Source: Ceratorhiza oryzae-sativae (lineage: Eukaryota; Basidiomycota; Agaricomycetes; Cantharellales; Ceratobasidiaceae). From it: a stretch of DNA of 64,000 nt. The DNA is taken from positions 82,204 to 146,203 of the forward strand of contig JARWMV010000040.1 in the NCBI GenBank assembly GCA_030998015.1, given 5' to 3'. Positions 31,792 through 42,527 of this stretch are shown here, in pieces; within the stretch, counting starts at the first letter, position 1; every line of letters starts with the position of its first letter. The notes below the pieces were generated by a model. It searched no databases. It saw only the letters and a list, made by a program, of their open reading frames with translations, and had not been told where the DNA came from. Both the position numbers and the translations under genes were made by a program.

Positions 31792-34700
31792 CTTCCCCCC
31801 TTCAAGGCACAGGGGTCATGGGGTGCCTTTGGATGTGACTTGACATAGTCAGCAATGAGTTCTGGTGCATTCACCAGGTCATCGTAAGTTAACCATTGTT
31901 GCTTGTTGTAGCTGAGCCATTTGACATATTATTTGAAGACGTTAGACCTTTTGTTGTATTGTGACTTTATGATCTGTTCCACTTTGAATTCTTCTTCCCC
32001 TTCAGGAGTTACCACAGGTGGTGGTGGGGGAACCTGATGGCCATAGGGGTTGTCTTTATATCTGGTGAGAAGTGAAACATGAAACACTGGGTGTATTTTC
32101 ATGGTTATCAGTAGGTCCAGTTTGAAAGCATGTGTGCCATGTTGTGCTACCACCTTGAATGGTCCAACTCTTTTGTGGGCCAGTTTCCTGGAGGCCTGTT
32201 GTGTCCATATGTTCTTGGTATCAAGCCAGACTTTGTCTCCAACCTTAATAGCTTCTGGGGTCCAATGCTTCTGGTCATAGTATTCCTTGATCCTCTGGTT
32301 TGCTATTTCCAGAGCTGCCTTAAGTTTGTCATGGCCCTTTTGGAGCCATTCTGCATGGTTGTCTGCTAAGGGGAGTTCTTGTTCCTCCCTGTCCCCAACT
32401 GCCAGCCTTGGATGGAAACTGTAGTTTGCAAAGAATGGTGATTTGCCAGTCGAGGCGTTGACACTGTTATTGTAGGCAAATTCAGCCAATGGTAGGAGCA
32501 AGACCCAGTTGTCTTGCTGGTCTGATACATAATGTCTGATGTACCCTTCCACTACTTGGTTGGCCCTTTTGGACTGGCCATCTGTCTGAGGGTGATATGC
32601 TGTGGAGTAGGAGGGTTTTATATCCAGCTGTTTGTATAAGTGCCTTAGGAATTTGCATGCAAAGTTGGGGCTGCAGTCTGAGATTGTTTTCTGTGGTAAC
32701 CCATGAAGTTTCCATACATATGTTAGGAACAAGTTGGTGGAATCCATAGCACTGGCTTCCGATTGACATGGAATAAAGTGGACCATTTTTGTCAGGTGGT
32801 CAACAACTGTAAATATGGCATCAAACCCCTCTGACAGGGGTAGCCCAGTGATCAGGTCATAGGTAATTTCCTCCCAAGGTTTTTCTGGTGCTGGTATTGG
32901 GTTTAGGAGCCCTGGGGGAACTTGGTTGCTGTGCTTGTTCCTGATGCATGACTTGCAATGTGTGACGTATTTGTTGACTGATTTTTTCATTGATAACCAT
33001 GTGTATTTGCAATTTAACAATTCATATGTTCTGAACTGCCCTGGGTGTCCTGCTGCTGGGCTATCGTGACAGCTTTCAATGACCAGTTTGCAAAGTTCTT
33101 TGTTATTCAGGACATAGATTCTGCCCTTGTGTTGTAAAAGTCCTTCATCCCATTCCCAATCTTTAACCTTCTCATTGTCATCTAAGGCTTTTAGCACTTT
33201 TGATAGGTGTTCATCCCCTGGGATAGCATCCCTAATGAGTTGTTCCAGGTTGTGGTCTGGTGTGATTGCTTGCAGGCACAGTGATTTCAGCTCAAAAAAT
33301 TGGTTTTGCACAAGAAGAGCTTGGCTCTCACCCCCCTCTTTAGGGATGTGTCTTGACAGCCTAGAGAGTATGTCTGCCTGGCCATTCTTTGCCCCTTTGA
33401 TGTATAGAATCTTGAATTTGAACCTGGATAGGAACTTGTGCCACTGTGTGACTTGACTGTTCAGTGGCTGATTTGTCTTCCAATACTCCAAATTCTTGTG
33501 GTCACAAACAATGTTTACTGGGTGTTCAGCCCCTTCTAGTAAGTGATGCCAGTGTTTGAGGGCCTTTATAATTGCCAGCATTTCTTTGTTGTAAATATCA
33601 TAATTTCTTTCTGCTGGGACCATTGCCTTGGAGTAGTAGGAGATTGGGTGAAGCATTCTGTCTTCTCCATATTGCAATAATACAGCACCTGTGGTGTAGC
33701 CTGAGGTGTCTGTTTCCAGAATGAATGGTTTGCTGGGTTCTGGCTGAATTAGGAGGGGGGCTTCCTTTAATTTCTGCTTCAGCAGGTTCCATGCCCAATC
33801 CCTTTCTTCTGTCCATTCCCACTTTACATCCTTCTTGACAAGTTTGTAAAGACATTTTGTGATTTTTGAAAAGTCCATTACAAAGTGCCTTAACCAATTT
33901 GCAAACCCCAGCCCTTCCAGGACTTCGGTTGGGTTGGTAGGGGTTGGCCATTCAACAGCCTTTTTGACCTTGGCTGGGTCTACTTTAATTCCCTGGGGAG
34001 TCACTACTATTCCCAGGTAGTCCACTTTGGTGACATCAAAAACACATTTCTCCAGGGTGCAGTATAGGCCAGCCTTTTGGAGCCGACGCAAGACTTTTCT
34101 GACATGTTCATCGTGTTCCTCTTGGTTTTTTGAGAATACTAATATGTTGTCCATGTAAATTACAATGTGTCAGAGCTACAACCTGAACAGTAATGTCAAA
34201 CACCTAAGTGGTGACGACAAGCCTATGGGCAGCAATGCCAGAGGCTTTACTGACAACGTCTAAGGTAGGACATGCAGTGAGGATGCGATAAGACGCAAGG
34301 AGGTAGAGTATGTGCACTTGTCCTTAAGAGGACTGGGCAGGGACTATGGACTAAGAGTCACACAGGTAGTAGAAGGGATACGACAGGAGGTCAAGTTCTG
34401 AGGCTTAAGGCTCTCAGACTCTCCCTTATATATTCATACAATGAGCTATATCAAATACACATATGGTGCAAGACAACTATTGTATGATGTGAGAATGGTG
34501 CCATGTAACAGAATATTCCAGAAGGTACAAACAGAACATAAACAACAACAAGGTCACGTGATCATGTAAGTAATTCTATGCATATATCCAATTAAACAGG
34601 ACTTGTCCAAAAATATGAAAAAGAGAGATTTTATAAAATATACAAAAATCATAATAAAAATCTGCATCATGGTCTAGGCCATGACACAATGTAAATGCCT

Positions 34701-35833
34701 TCAATGTCCTGGAATTCCTCTTGGATCATGGCCATGAAGGTTCCTGGTGCATTCTTTTGGCCAAATTGCATGACTAAGGGCTTGTACAGCCTGTATTTGG
34801 TCTTAAAAGCAGCCTTCCATTTGTCTCCTTCCTGAATTCATATGAGGTCGAAACCCCACTTTAGGTCAAACTTGGTGAATATCTTTGCCCCACACAAAGT
34901 TTCCACAATATCATTGATGCATGGGAGTGGGTACACATTGGAGACAGTCATTTCATTTAGCTGTCGGTAGTCGATGCACATGTGCAGCTTCCTGTTCTTC
35001 TTTTTAACAAATATGACTGGGGATGCCATTGGTGACCTTGAGGGTCTAATATGCCCTGCCTTCAATTGGCAGTCTAAGGTTTTGCACAATTCTGCATCTT
35101 CTTTGACACCCACACTGTATATGGGGCCATGCCTTGGTTTCACCTCTGGTTTCAGATCTATCTCCATATCCCACTTCCTATGGGGTGGTAGTGGTTGGAC
35201 ATCATCTTCTTCAGCAAATATTTTCTTGAACTCCCTGTACTTTACTGGAAGCAAGTCTAAAGAGTCCAACTGGAGCTCCTTGGGTTCATTTGCTTGCACA
35301 TGTAAGGGTTTTGTAATGCAATGCTTCAGGCATATTGGTGAGTTGAACTTCATGTCCTTTCCATCCCAATCAATGTCAGGATTATGGAATTTGAGCCATG
35401 ACATGCCCAGGGCTAAATCATTTTTGCCAACATTCACAATGTAAGCACTGAGAATCTCTTGGTGCTCTTGAATGCACAACTCAAAGGTGCAATAATGGGT
35501 CACAGACCCAGAGTCTATCTCCCTTCCATCAATTACTTGTAATCTCTTTGGTGTTTTTAGGGTGGTGGTAGGGATACAATATTGTTTAACAAGATCTTTG
35601 TGGATAAATACTGATGTGGCCCCTGAATCAATCATGGCCCATCCATTGAATTTTTTCATATTATATGCAGACTTGTGTTTGGGGGTTGTGCACTGTGGGA
35701 ATGCATGAAAGAAAAACTGAAGTTGTGATTGGTTTCCTAATGACATACATTCCATTCCCATATTTTTATTTTCATTCTGCACACTTTGTAACATAGCGCC
35801 CAAGACCGCCCCCCTGGCACAGTTTGAGCTCAT
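31779..35833 (-). pseudogene. Pol of copy C, interrupted by solo LTR, YMDN active site
   Basis: Begins at ATG 35833 in the ATGA overlap with gag and ends at TGA 31779-31781 in the LTR. Protease (MIDSGATSVF) and half of reverse transcriptase are open to TGA 34838-34840, where copy A has CAA. The solo LTR 34168-34686 splits the RT just before the catalytic box. The box reads YMDN: codon 34146-34148 encodes Asn where copy A has Asp, so catalytic activity would be lost even without the insertion. From 34154 to 31929 there is one open 741-codon stretch with RNase H, integrase zinc finger, DDE core (AYHPQTDGQ) and the chromodomain start; TAA 31929-31931 cuts the chromodomain. Confidence 0.93.
34168..34686. 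mobile_element. Solo LTR of a different retrotransposon, nested in copy C
   Basis: 519 bp starting TGTCAGAGC and ending CCATGACA (5-bp inverted ends TGTCA/TGACA), flanked by a perfect duplication CAATG (34163-34167 and 34687-34691). Deleting it with one CAATG restores the pol sequence seen in copy A. It carries a TATATA stretch near 34430 and a CACGTG. No sequence resemblance to the host LTRs. Solo LTRs arise by recombination between the two LTRs of a full element; no other copy is in the window. Confidence 0.9.
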
Positions 35834-37221
35834 TCTTTTACTGACTCCTTGTCAGTTGTTTCTACATCCTCTACAACCACTTCGTAACCTGACATCTTGG
35901 CTGAAGGGCATTTGGCAGCAATATGACCATGTCCTCCACAGTTATAGCAGGTATTTGTTCCTTTCCCTTTTCCTGCACTATCCAGGTCCATTGTGTCTGG
36001 ATCTTTTGCTTTGGGGGTTGCTGGTGGATGATTGTCCTTCTTTATGTCCTTGAAGGATTCTTGTACATTGGAATTGCTACCATCGTAGCGAACAGTAGGG
36101 ACAGTGAAGCCCTTGGCGTTGGGCCTGATGGCCACAATCTGGCCCTTGACTGCCCTGCTGTCCTTGATCTTGTATATCCGCTCCCCACTCTTGAATTTCT
36201 CTTTTTGGGGGTTGCTTTGTGAGGTAGCTGTTGGCCTGCTTGATGAGGTGTTGATGCTGCTGGACTTTTTACCCCCATGAGATGTCCTTTTGCTACTGAA
36301 CGATATGAGGTGGCAGTCGATTTCCCAGGCTTGCTGAGTGAGCTGGGCAAAGGTTTTGGTGCGGGGGTTGTAGTTTTGGGCCACCATGCTGTCCGTTACA
36401 TCTGATGATAGACCATCATAAAACTGGTCATGCATGGCCACATTGTTGTAGTTGAGCCCTGTTGAATATAAATTGAATAGGGTGAGGTAATCCTGAACCG
36501 TCTTGGATTGTTTCAGTTTCCACCACTTGTTGCAGTTATTTTTGGTGCAGTTCAAGTCCCCATAACAGGTAGTAAATTCTTGCCAGAACAAGTTGGCATC
36601 ATGAAGCCATGGGATTGCAGTTCTGGGGTTTAAGATTTCAAACTCTTCATACGAGTTGACCCATTCAGCAGCAGATCCCTCAAGATAGGATGTGATAAAG
36701 GTGACCACTTGGTCAGCCGAGTGCCTGCTCATATTTGTATTGATGTATCAGGCACATGTGATTCTGAATGAAATAGTGTCTTCATGCTTTGTACCATTGA
36801 ATTTTTGTGGAGCAGCCATTTTAACTTTTGCCATCAACCCACTGGAGGGAGTAGTAGCTGCTGGTTGCGGCTGAGTTGTGCTTGAGGAAGGTTGTACTTG
36901 GGCAACACTGGTGCTGCCTGAGGAGGTGTGTATTTGTGCTTTGATGTGCGTAATGGTGGTTTGAAGGATTGCTAACATGCCAACTAGGTTATTAACATTG
37001 GTGGCCAGCCTGGCCACATTGGCATCAATCTTTGCTTGGTTTGTTGTGAGCTTTGCCTCAAGCAAGTCTGTGTAGGTCTTGTTGTTATGTTCAACGTCCC
37101 CAATATCATTTTGGAGGTTGTTGGTTTGTTCTTGCAGTTCATCCATTGACTGAAGCATGTAGACCACTTTGTCTCTGTCAGACATATTTGCCCAAGCGGG
37201 GGCAGGAGTTGGCGATGCCAT
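35830..37221 (-). pseudogene. Gag of copy C, one stop
   Basis: 1392 bp from MASPTPAPAWANMS (37221) to a TGA overlapping the pol ATG. Same layout as copy B: helical N-terminus, Ser/Gln/Pro linker, capsid-like core, CCHC knuckle CYNCGGHGHIAAKC. The sole stop is TGA 36748-36750 at the position where A reads CGA and B also reads TGA. Confidence 0.92.
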
Positions 37222-37239
37222 TTCAAAAAGAACTCAGAT

Positions 37240-38200
37240 GGATTCTAGAGGCAACGGAGACAATAAGGAAGTACAGGAAATTGAGAGTTATTTTGATAGT
37301 AAAATATTTCCGTTCCTCACACAAGTCTATAAATTTTGAAGTTTTCAATTCCCCCAAACCTCAACCACATATCATCCAAATCCCAACTTTTGGTGTCCTG
37401 GCAACAATATGGCCATTCCACCCTTTTCAGTTTAATTTGATCCTGAAGGAGGGCTTCCTTGGGGAGAATTGACTTGGGCTGCCTTAAGGGGTGCTTCTCC
37501 CTGAATTGGCAAGCCAGTGCCACTTAAAAAGGTAGGATGAGGGAGGTCTGACAGCATTGAGAAGATGGGGACGGCGTACTTGTGGGGTGCAGTTGTTTCT
37601 TGGACTATTGCTTCTAGTCTGAGATGGTCTTGGAGGAGGGATAGATAGTCCTCCTGATGTTTGCGCAGTTGTTCAGTTAGGTATGTGCAACGGGCCTTGG
37701 CTTCATGAAGTTTTTCACAAGTTTCTTCATACTTATTTCAGTAATAACGATACCTGTCTTGGAAGTTTTCAATAGTATTTAACAGGTGACAAAGGAGTTG
37801 TTGGCCAAGGTTCTCCAGCTTATAGCTGGTTGTGGGGGATGGTGTAATAGTATAGGAATTTGTCCTTCTTGGGACAATAAGGGCAGCGCGCTGGGAAGGT
37901 GGCTCTGTTTGCCTGATGGCAGATTTTGCACTCAGGGGCACCCGGCTTGGTAACAAAGGCTTGTTGAGCATGTCTGACTTTCTGGGGGCAGACTTTGATA
38001 ATTACCACATGGTTAAAATCGATGTGCCTGGCCTGTTCAAGGATGCCTTCAACCAAGTTGAGAGTGAAGCAGTGGATGGAGAGGTGTCCAAACCACCCAC
38101 ACTGATGGCAGTGCTGATCTTCTGTAAAGGTTTGTGCCACTGAGGGCTGTGCATTCTGTCAGAGACGTACTTGAGCAGGAACAAGATAGAACAAGAGAGA
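37240..38200 (-). pseudogene. Pre-gag Cys-rich / coiled-coil frames, copy C
   Basis: Same three-frame series as in A and B: zinc-finger-like frame 38140-37820 (DQHCHQCGWFGHLSIHC; ECKICH; CPYCPKKDK, which keeps both Cys pairs best of the three copies), coiled-coil frame 37971-37738 ending in a TGA, and the WDLDDMWLRFGG frame 37523-37317. Confidence 0.5.
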
Positions 38201-38507
38201 TAGACCCTTTCCCAAGTCTATTGGAATAGGAAGGTGACCTCCATTGCTCAACTACTTAGGGGCAATGAGCAACCCCACCTCTTGTTGATGAAAGAGATTA
38301 GAGAACCGAAGCTTGTTACAACGTGTGAGGGACCCGACTATGCAAGGTTTCACAGAGGCACGTATAGGGCAACAATGTCTCATGGCTGTGGATAGGTGGA
38401 GTGGGATTGGGGAAGGCAATGGGGAGTTATCTTGAGACAACACCAACAGCATTCCAGACATATCCCAGACAACACTGAGACTTACAATTGTCAAGAACTT
38501 GACCTGA

Positions 38508-38883
38508 TGTTGGCAACGACAAGTCAGGCAACAAGGAAAATAGTAAGAAAAGAAAAGAACTTGTATTTGACAAGAGGTCAAGTTCTTGAGGAGTCCTCTG
38601 TGAACTTGACCTGGTTTATATACATAGTACAAGCCACATCATAACAAACAAGTCCATACAGTGAGTCACGACCAATAAGAGATAGAAGCAGTAGAAGCGA
38701 CTGCAGAACTGCGGAATTTCATGTTGGAGTTGAAATACATCTTGGTTATTGGTCCAGAACATCCCCTGAATCACATGACACAGACATACCATAAAAGGCA
38801 AGTATGTTTTGAAGATGATCTCATAAAATGTAGTAAATCGAGAAAATATTATAGAGTGGATATATGCATGTCAGTTTGTGACA
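38508..38883 (-). repeat. 5' LTR of copy C
   Basis: 376 bp, minus-strand start TGTCACAAACTGACA; primer site 38491-38505 just inside, LTR partner 38575-38589. Confidence 0.95.
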
Positions 38884-39427
38884 GTGAGCTACTTATGGTG
38901 ACAAAGTTAATTGCTAATGGATTAGAATAGGGTGTGCCACAAGGCAAAACCAACTTTGAAGAAGGCAAGAGAGGAGGTTGCAAGGTTCTGGACAAGGAAC
39001 TGTGTTGAAGTACCCAGACAAGAAGGCTTTGAGGAAGCTACAACAAATGAAGTAAGGAACAAAGCAAGCTTAAGACATCTCTATTGATTGGTTGACAGTT
39101 TTCTCAGGCAGATGAGGGGGAAAGGAATTTGGTACTTCCAGAGGGCTCAAAGAGAAGCAGGAAGGCCAGAAAGCACTTTGAGATTTGAGTTTGGGTATGA
39201 ATATCATCACCAAGAGCAGACATGGCAGTAGCAGTTGAAAATCTGTGGCATTGAATGTTATAAAGAATGATTTACAAAACCATGGGGTGTGAACTAAATG
39301 CTGGTAAAAGCATTGCACTCAGCATTACTCTTTTGAGTGGTCTCAAAGCTTTATTCAAAAAGATAATTTCATGTACAATGATTCACACCTGTTTTAAATT
39401 GCTTAACAATACATTCTTGAGGATATG
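38884..39427. other. Segment right of Gypsy copy C
   Basis: Continuation of the 29889-31415 locus after copy C is removed. No supported gene; plus-strand frames are short. Confidence 0.45.
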
Positions 39428-39975
39428 GATGAGTACATAAATGAGTATGTTTAGGTATATATTCATGAGTACCCTATGAGTACAATCATAAGTATATTAA
39501 TGGCTAATTCATGAGTGCTCTCATGAGTATATCCATCAGTACATTCATGAGTACATCCCCAAATATGTTTATGATCATGTTCATGAGTACACCCATGAGT
39601 ACATTCATGAGTACATTCATGAGTATGTTCATGGGTATGTTCAGGAGTATGTTCATGGGTATGTTCATGAGTACACTCATGGTTACACTCATGAGTACAA
39701 TCATGAGTATGTTCACAAGTACATTCATGAGTATGTTCATAAGTATGATCATGAGTACATTCATGGTACACTCATGAGTACCCTCATGAGTATGTTTATG
39801 AATATGTTCATGGGTATGTTCATGAGTACACTCATGAGTACTCTCATGAGTACCTCTACACCAATTCAAAAACCTCCATACAGTGAATTGATGCATCTGA
39901 GATGGGTGATCTTGCATGAATACTCCCAAAAGGATCTAAGATGCATGAGTAAACATACATTTTACTGAAGTGGCT
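39428..39975 (-). repeat. Unnamed repeat with 12-bp minisatellite, right (inverted) copy
   Basis: Reverse complement matches 2289-2855: same head (GTATGTTTACTCATGCATC against GTATGTCTACTCATGCATC) and the same 12-bp array, here about 30 units. It ends within ~50 bp of the place where base composition switches to CpG-rich gene territory. Confidence 0.8.
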
Positions 39976-41243
39976 CTGGAAATAAATGTGTGGAACATAA
40001 AGTGTCTTGCCAATGATCCGAGCCATGTGCCGATGAGCGGCTGGCCGCCCATCGGACCTGTCACGTGATTATGTAATTAAGCGCCGGACCGATGAGCGGC
40101 CGTCCATCGGACCCAGTTACATATGCTCTCGCACTTGTAACTCTCAACAGTTTCTGACTTGGATTCGAGCAACTCCAACTGAACGTTGTCGCGCTGCTCT
40201 TTTTATTCTTGGTTGATTTTTGGGCGACTGACACCGCTCCCTAAACCTGCGCAGCTTACTTGTTGTATTTTGTTTTTGGATATTTTTCTGTTTCTTTTGT
40301 GTCCTTTGTTCTTTGCCATTTGTAGCCACATAGTTTATCATCCAATCAAACAATCTCTGCACACCATAAGTAATTTTATTACAGTTCCGGGACAGAATAT
40401 GAACCAAAAGTACATTAATTAAGCTATGTATAATTCGGCATGTCGATGCAGGCTGGTTAGGCCATCCGAAGTAATACTCAGCACACACGAGATCACCTAC
40501 AACCCCTCTCCAGCCCTCCAGAGACACATTTCGGAGTTCTAACAACCCCAGGAGCGCTATGGAGTGCATTATCACAAGTTTGTCGGGCTCTTAGGCCATC
40601 AGGAGCAAAAGTGGCGCTCTAGAGTCTAACAGGGTTTTGCCGACGATCAAGTCGTGTAATTAAGGGTGTTATTTAGGCCCTTACTACCAGGCAGGTGTGT
40701 AATGGTGTAATGGGGCGATGATGGCCAATGTCTTGTTATCACACCCACCACTATTTGCTGGGTGCACTGAAAGTAGACTGATTGGCCAGTTGATTTCGTC
40801 GGGAACGTATTGGCACTATATACCAAATATAGCTAGCCCAAGACTCCGCAACAGGCGTTTGACTGGCTGTGGGCTACACAGCCAACGACATCCGATAAGG
40901 ATGACCGAGACTGGCCACTAATAGGCCTACAAACCCTCCCATCGCCCTGGCCATTACACACGCAGTTTCAAGTCAAAATACTCGAGACCGAAAAGATGAC
41001 AGGCTATCCTTCATTGGAGTTTTAATATTTAATCGCCTTGCACTAAACGCTGCACAAGCCGAAAAATTAGCTCGTGGCCAGGAATGGTTCACGCTTGGTA
41101 GTGGCGTCCCACGGGTAGGTAGCCCGGCACTTATCTGGATGGCCCATGTCAGACTCCACTTTGGGGGTGGCTTGGCTCTGTTTGGTGACTGCGCACTTAA
41201 GCGAGAACCGCTGGAGTGCAGTACACCCCCACCTGCTGTCAAC
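39976..41243. other. Island edge and intergenic DNA
   Basis: CpG returns abruptly from about 40010. Contains a pair of dyad repeats (40029-40113). The minus open frame 40575-40144 shows no family resemblance and no clear start context; I do not call it a gene. Confidence 0.5.
40029..40113. repeat. Two copies of a CCGATGAGCGGC...CCATCGG dyad
   Basis: Unit 1 (about 40029-40056) and unit 2 (about 40089-40112) both read CCGATGAGCGGC then CCATCGGAC, each able to form a short stem, separated by a stretch with TCACGTGA. At the island boundary. Confidence 0.6.
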
Positions 41244-42270
41244 ATGGCGACCATTCTTTCCGAGCTTGGTGTAGACGAAATTTCCGAGTCAGATTATTTT
41301 CGAAAGAGCTCTGAGTTCCAGATATGGTTGCGAGACGAACGAGGCAAATTCTTCGATGAACTGACAGGGGATAAAGCCCGCCGGTGAGTGAGAGCCAGCC
41401 CGACCGGCTGTGGTCATTTATGTTCTCTCTTGCCTCAGATATTTTCGCAAATTTGTCAAAGTTGGTGCCCAATAATCATCCTTTACACCTGATCTGATCA
41501 GTTGGCAGGCATGGAATCAGGGCAAGCTTTCCAAGTCGATATACATGGCCGACGCGGCGACAGAGGGTGCTCGCTCCGCAGCCACCCACACAGCATATAA
41601 ATGGGCATTTGCCGGCAACGATTCCAAAATTAGCCAAGCAGAGCTCAAAGCGGCTCGCGAAGCTGGTAAGCCTCAGCTTGTGTTTGTCAGCTCGCTAGCC
41701 ACAAGTCGCCCACAGTTAACCGCGCGACGCATCGTTCTGAGAAGACTCTTGGTCCCACAATGCCGCCGAGCCATGGTTCGGCCTCTTTGGCTACCTCTGC
41801 ATCTGACCGAACCCTACAACGTGAGGCCGAAATTGACGGCGCAAAGCAAGAACGTCGGGCGTCCAATAAGCGCAGCCGAGAACGAATCGAGGACGAAGAT
41901 GGTGGAGTTGGGCCGAAGCTACTCGGGCGCGAAGGAATGATGGAAAAGAAACGGGCCAAGCGAGAAGAGGATCGGGCGATGCGCAACCGAAAGGAGGATG
42001 GTGGATTGGAAGTCGCCGAGGATTTCTTGATGGGATCTGGGCATAGTGACAGTTTTCAAGCCGCGTCAGTAGCCCAGCTTCCCCGCACCTGCCCAAACTC
42101 AACTGGATATGTTGAATAGGATCATGAAGCGCGATGCCGCCCGGGCAAGATGGGCAGAACAGAAACAGGCTGAAGGCGGCACATCGCAGGCCCGACGAGA
42201 GGCCATGAAGGCCAAGGACGCTCAGACAATGGCAATGTTCCAGAATCTGGCAAAAGAACGGTTTGGATGA
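41244..42270 (+). CDS. Conserved small basic eukaryotic protein, unknown function
   Basis: Exons read from splice signals: 41244-41383, 41439-41460 (22 nt), 41509-41665, then 41716 onward to TGA 42268-42270. The N-terminus has a conserved-looking segment (FQIWLRDERGKFFDEL then RRYFRKFVKAWNQGKL) that I know as a pattern in a widespread family of small nuclear-type proteins but cannot name. The middle is highly charged (EKKRAKREEDRAMRNRK). The last junction is uncertain: the frame to 42119 ends in a stop, while a different frame (MLNRIMKRDAARARWAEQ to AKERFG) clearly continues, so an intron between about 42001 and 42075 is needed and no perfect donor is evident. Divergent CpG-rich, typical host gene. 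Confidence 0.72.
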
Positions 42271-42527
42271 GTCGCTGTACCTACTCGATGCTGGGGCATT
42301 TGCCGAGTTTAGTTGCACTAACTGTGCATGAACTCTCCCATCCCAAATGCGAACCTGTGATGCGAACAGCCAAATGTGAGCCATGAGGTGATTCATGAGT
42401 CACGACATATTACCAACTTGCGGGAATATACACGCGTTTGTTAGCAGCCAAAGCCAGACGTTCTCAACAATCCCTCTTGATCGAAACGATACATTGACTT
42501 AGAGAACGACAGCACAATATCTAGGAT

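Larger units (their letters stand above)
31416..38883 (-). mobile_element. Chromovirus (Ty3/Gypsy) copy C with a nested solo LTR
   Basis: 7468 bp on the minus strand, 376-bp LTRs, perfect target duplication GTGAG (31411-31415 and 38884-38888). After removing the 519-bp solo LTR plus one 5-bp duplication inside pol (34168-34691), pol is 3531 bp, identical in length to copy A. Gag is 1392 bp as in B. Lesions: gag TGA 36748-36750, pol TGA 34838-34840, YMDD changed to YMDN, TAA 31929-31931 within the chromodomain, and ~58 bp missing near the primer site relative to B. Confidence 0.95.

Noticed and set aside
5563..38883. Classical RIP (CpA-directed) as the cause of the mutations
   Set aside because: Comparable positions in the three Gypsy copies mostly differ at ancestral CpG sites in both directions (TG and CA), and CpA is abundant, so CpG methylation decay fits better.
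40144..40575. 143-codon minus frame at the island border
   Set aside because: No family resemblance, no clear regulatory signals, and it overlaps other random frames.
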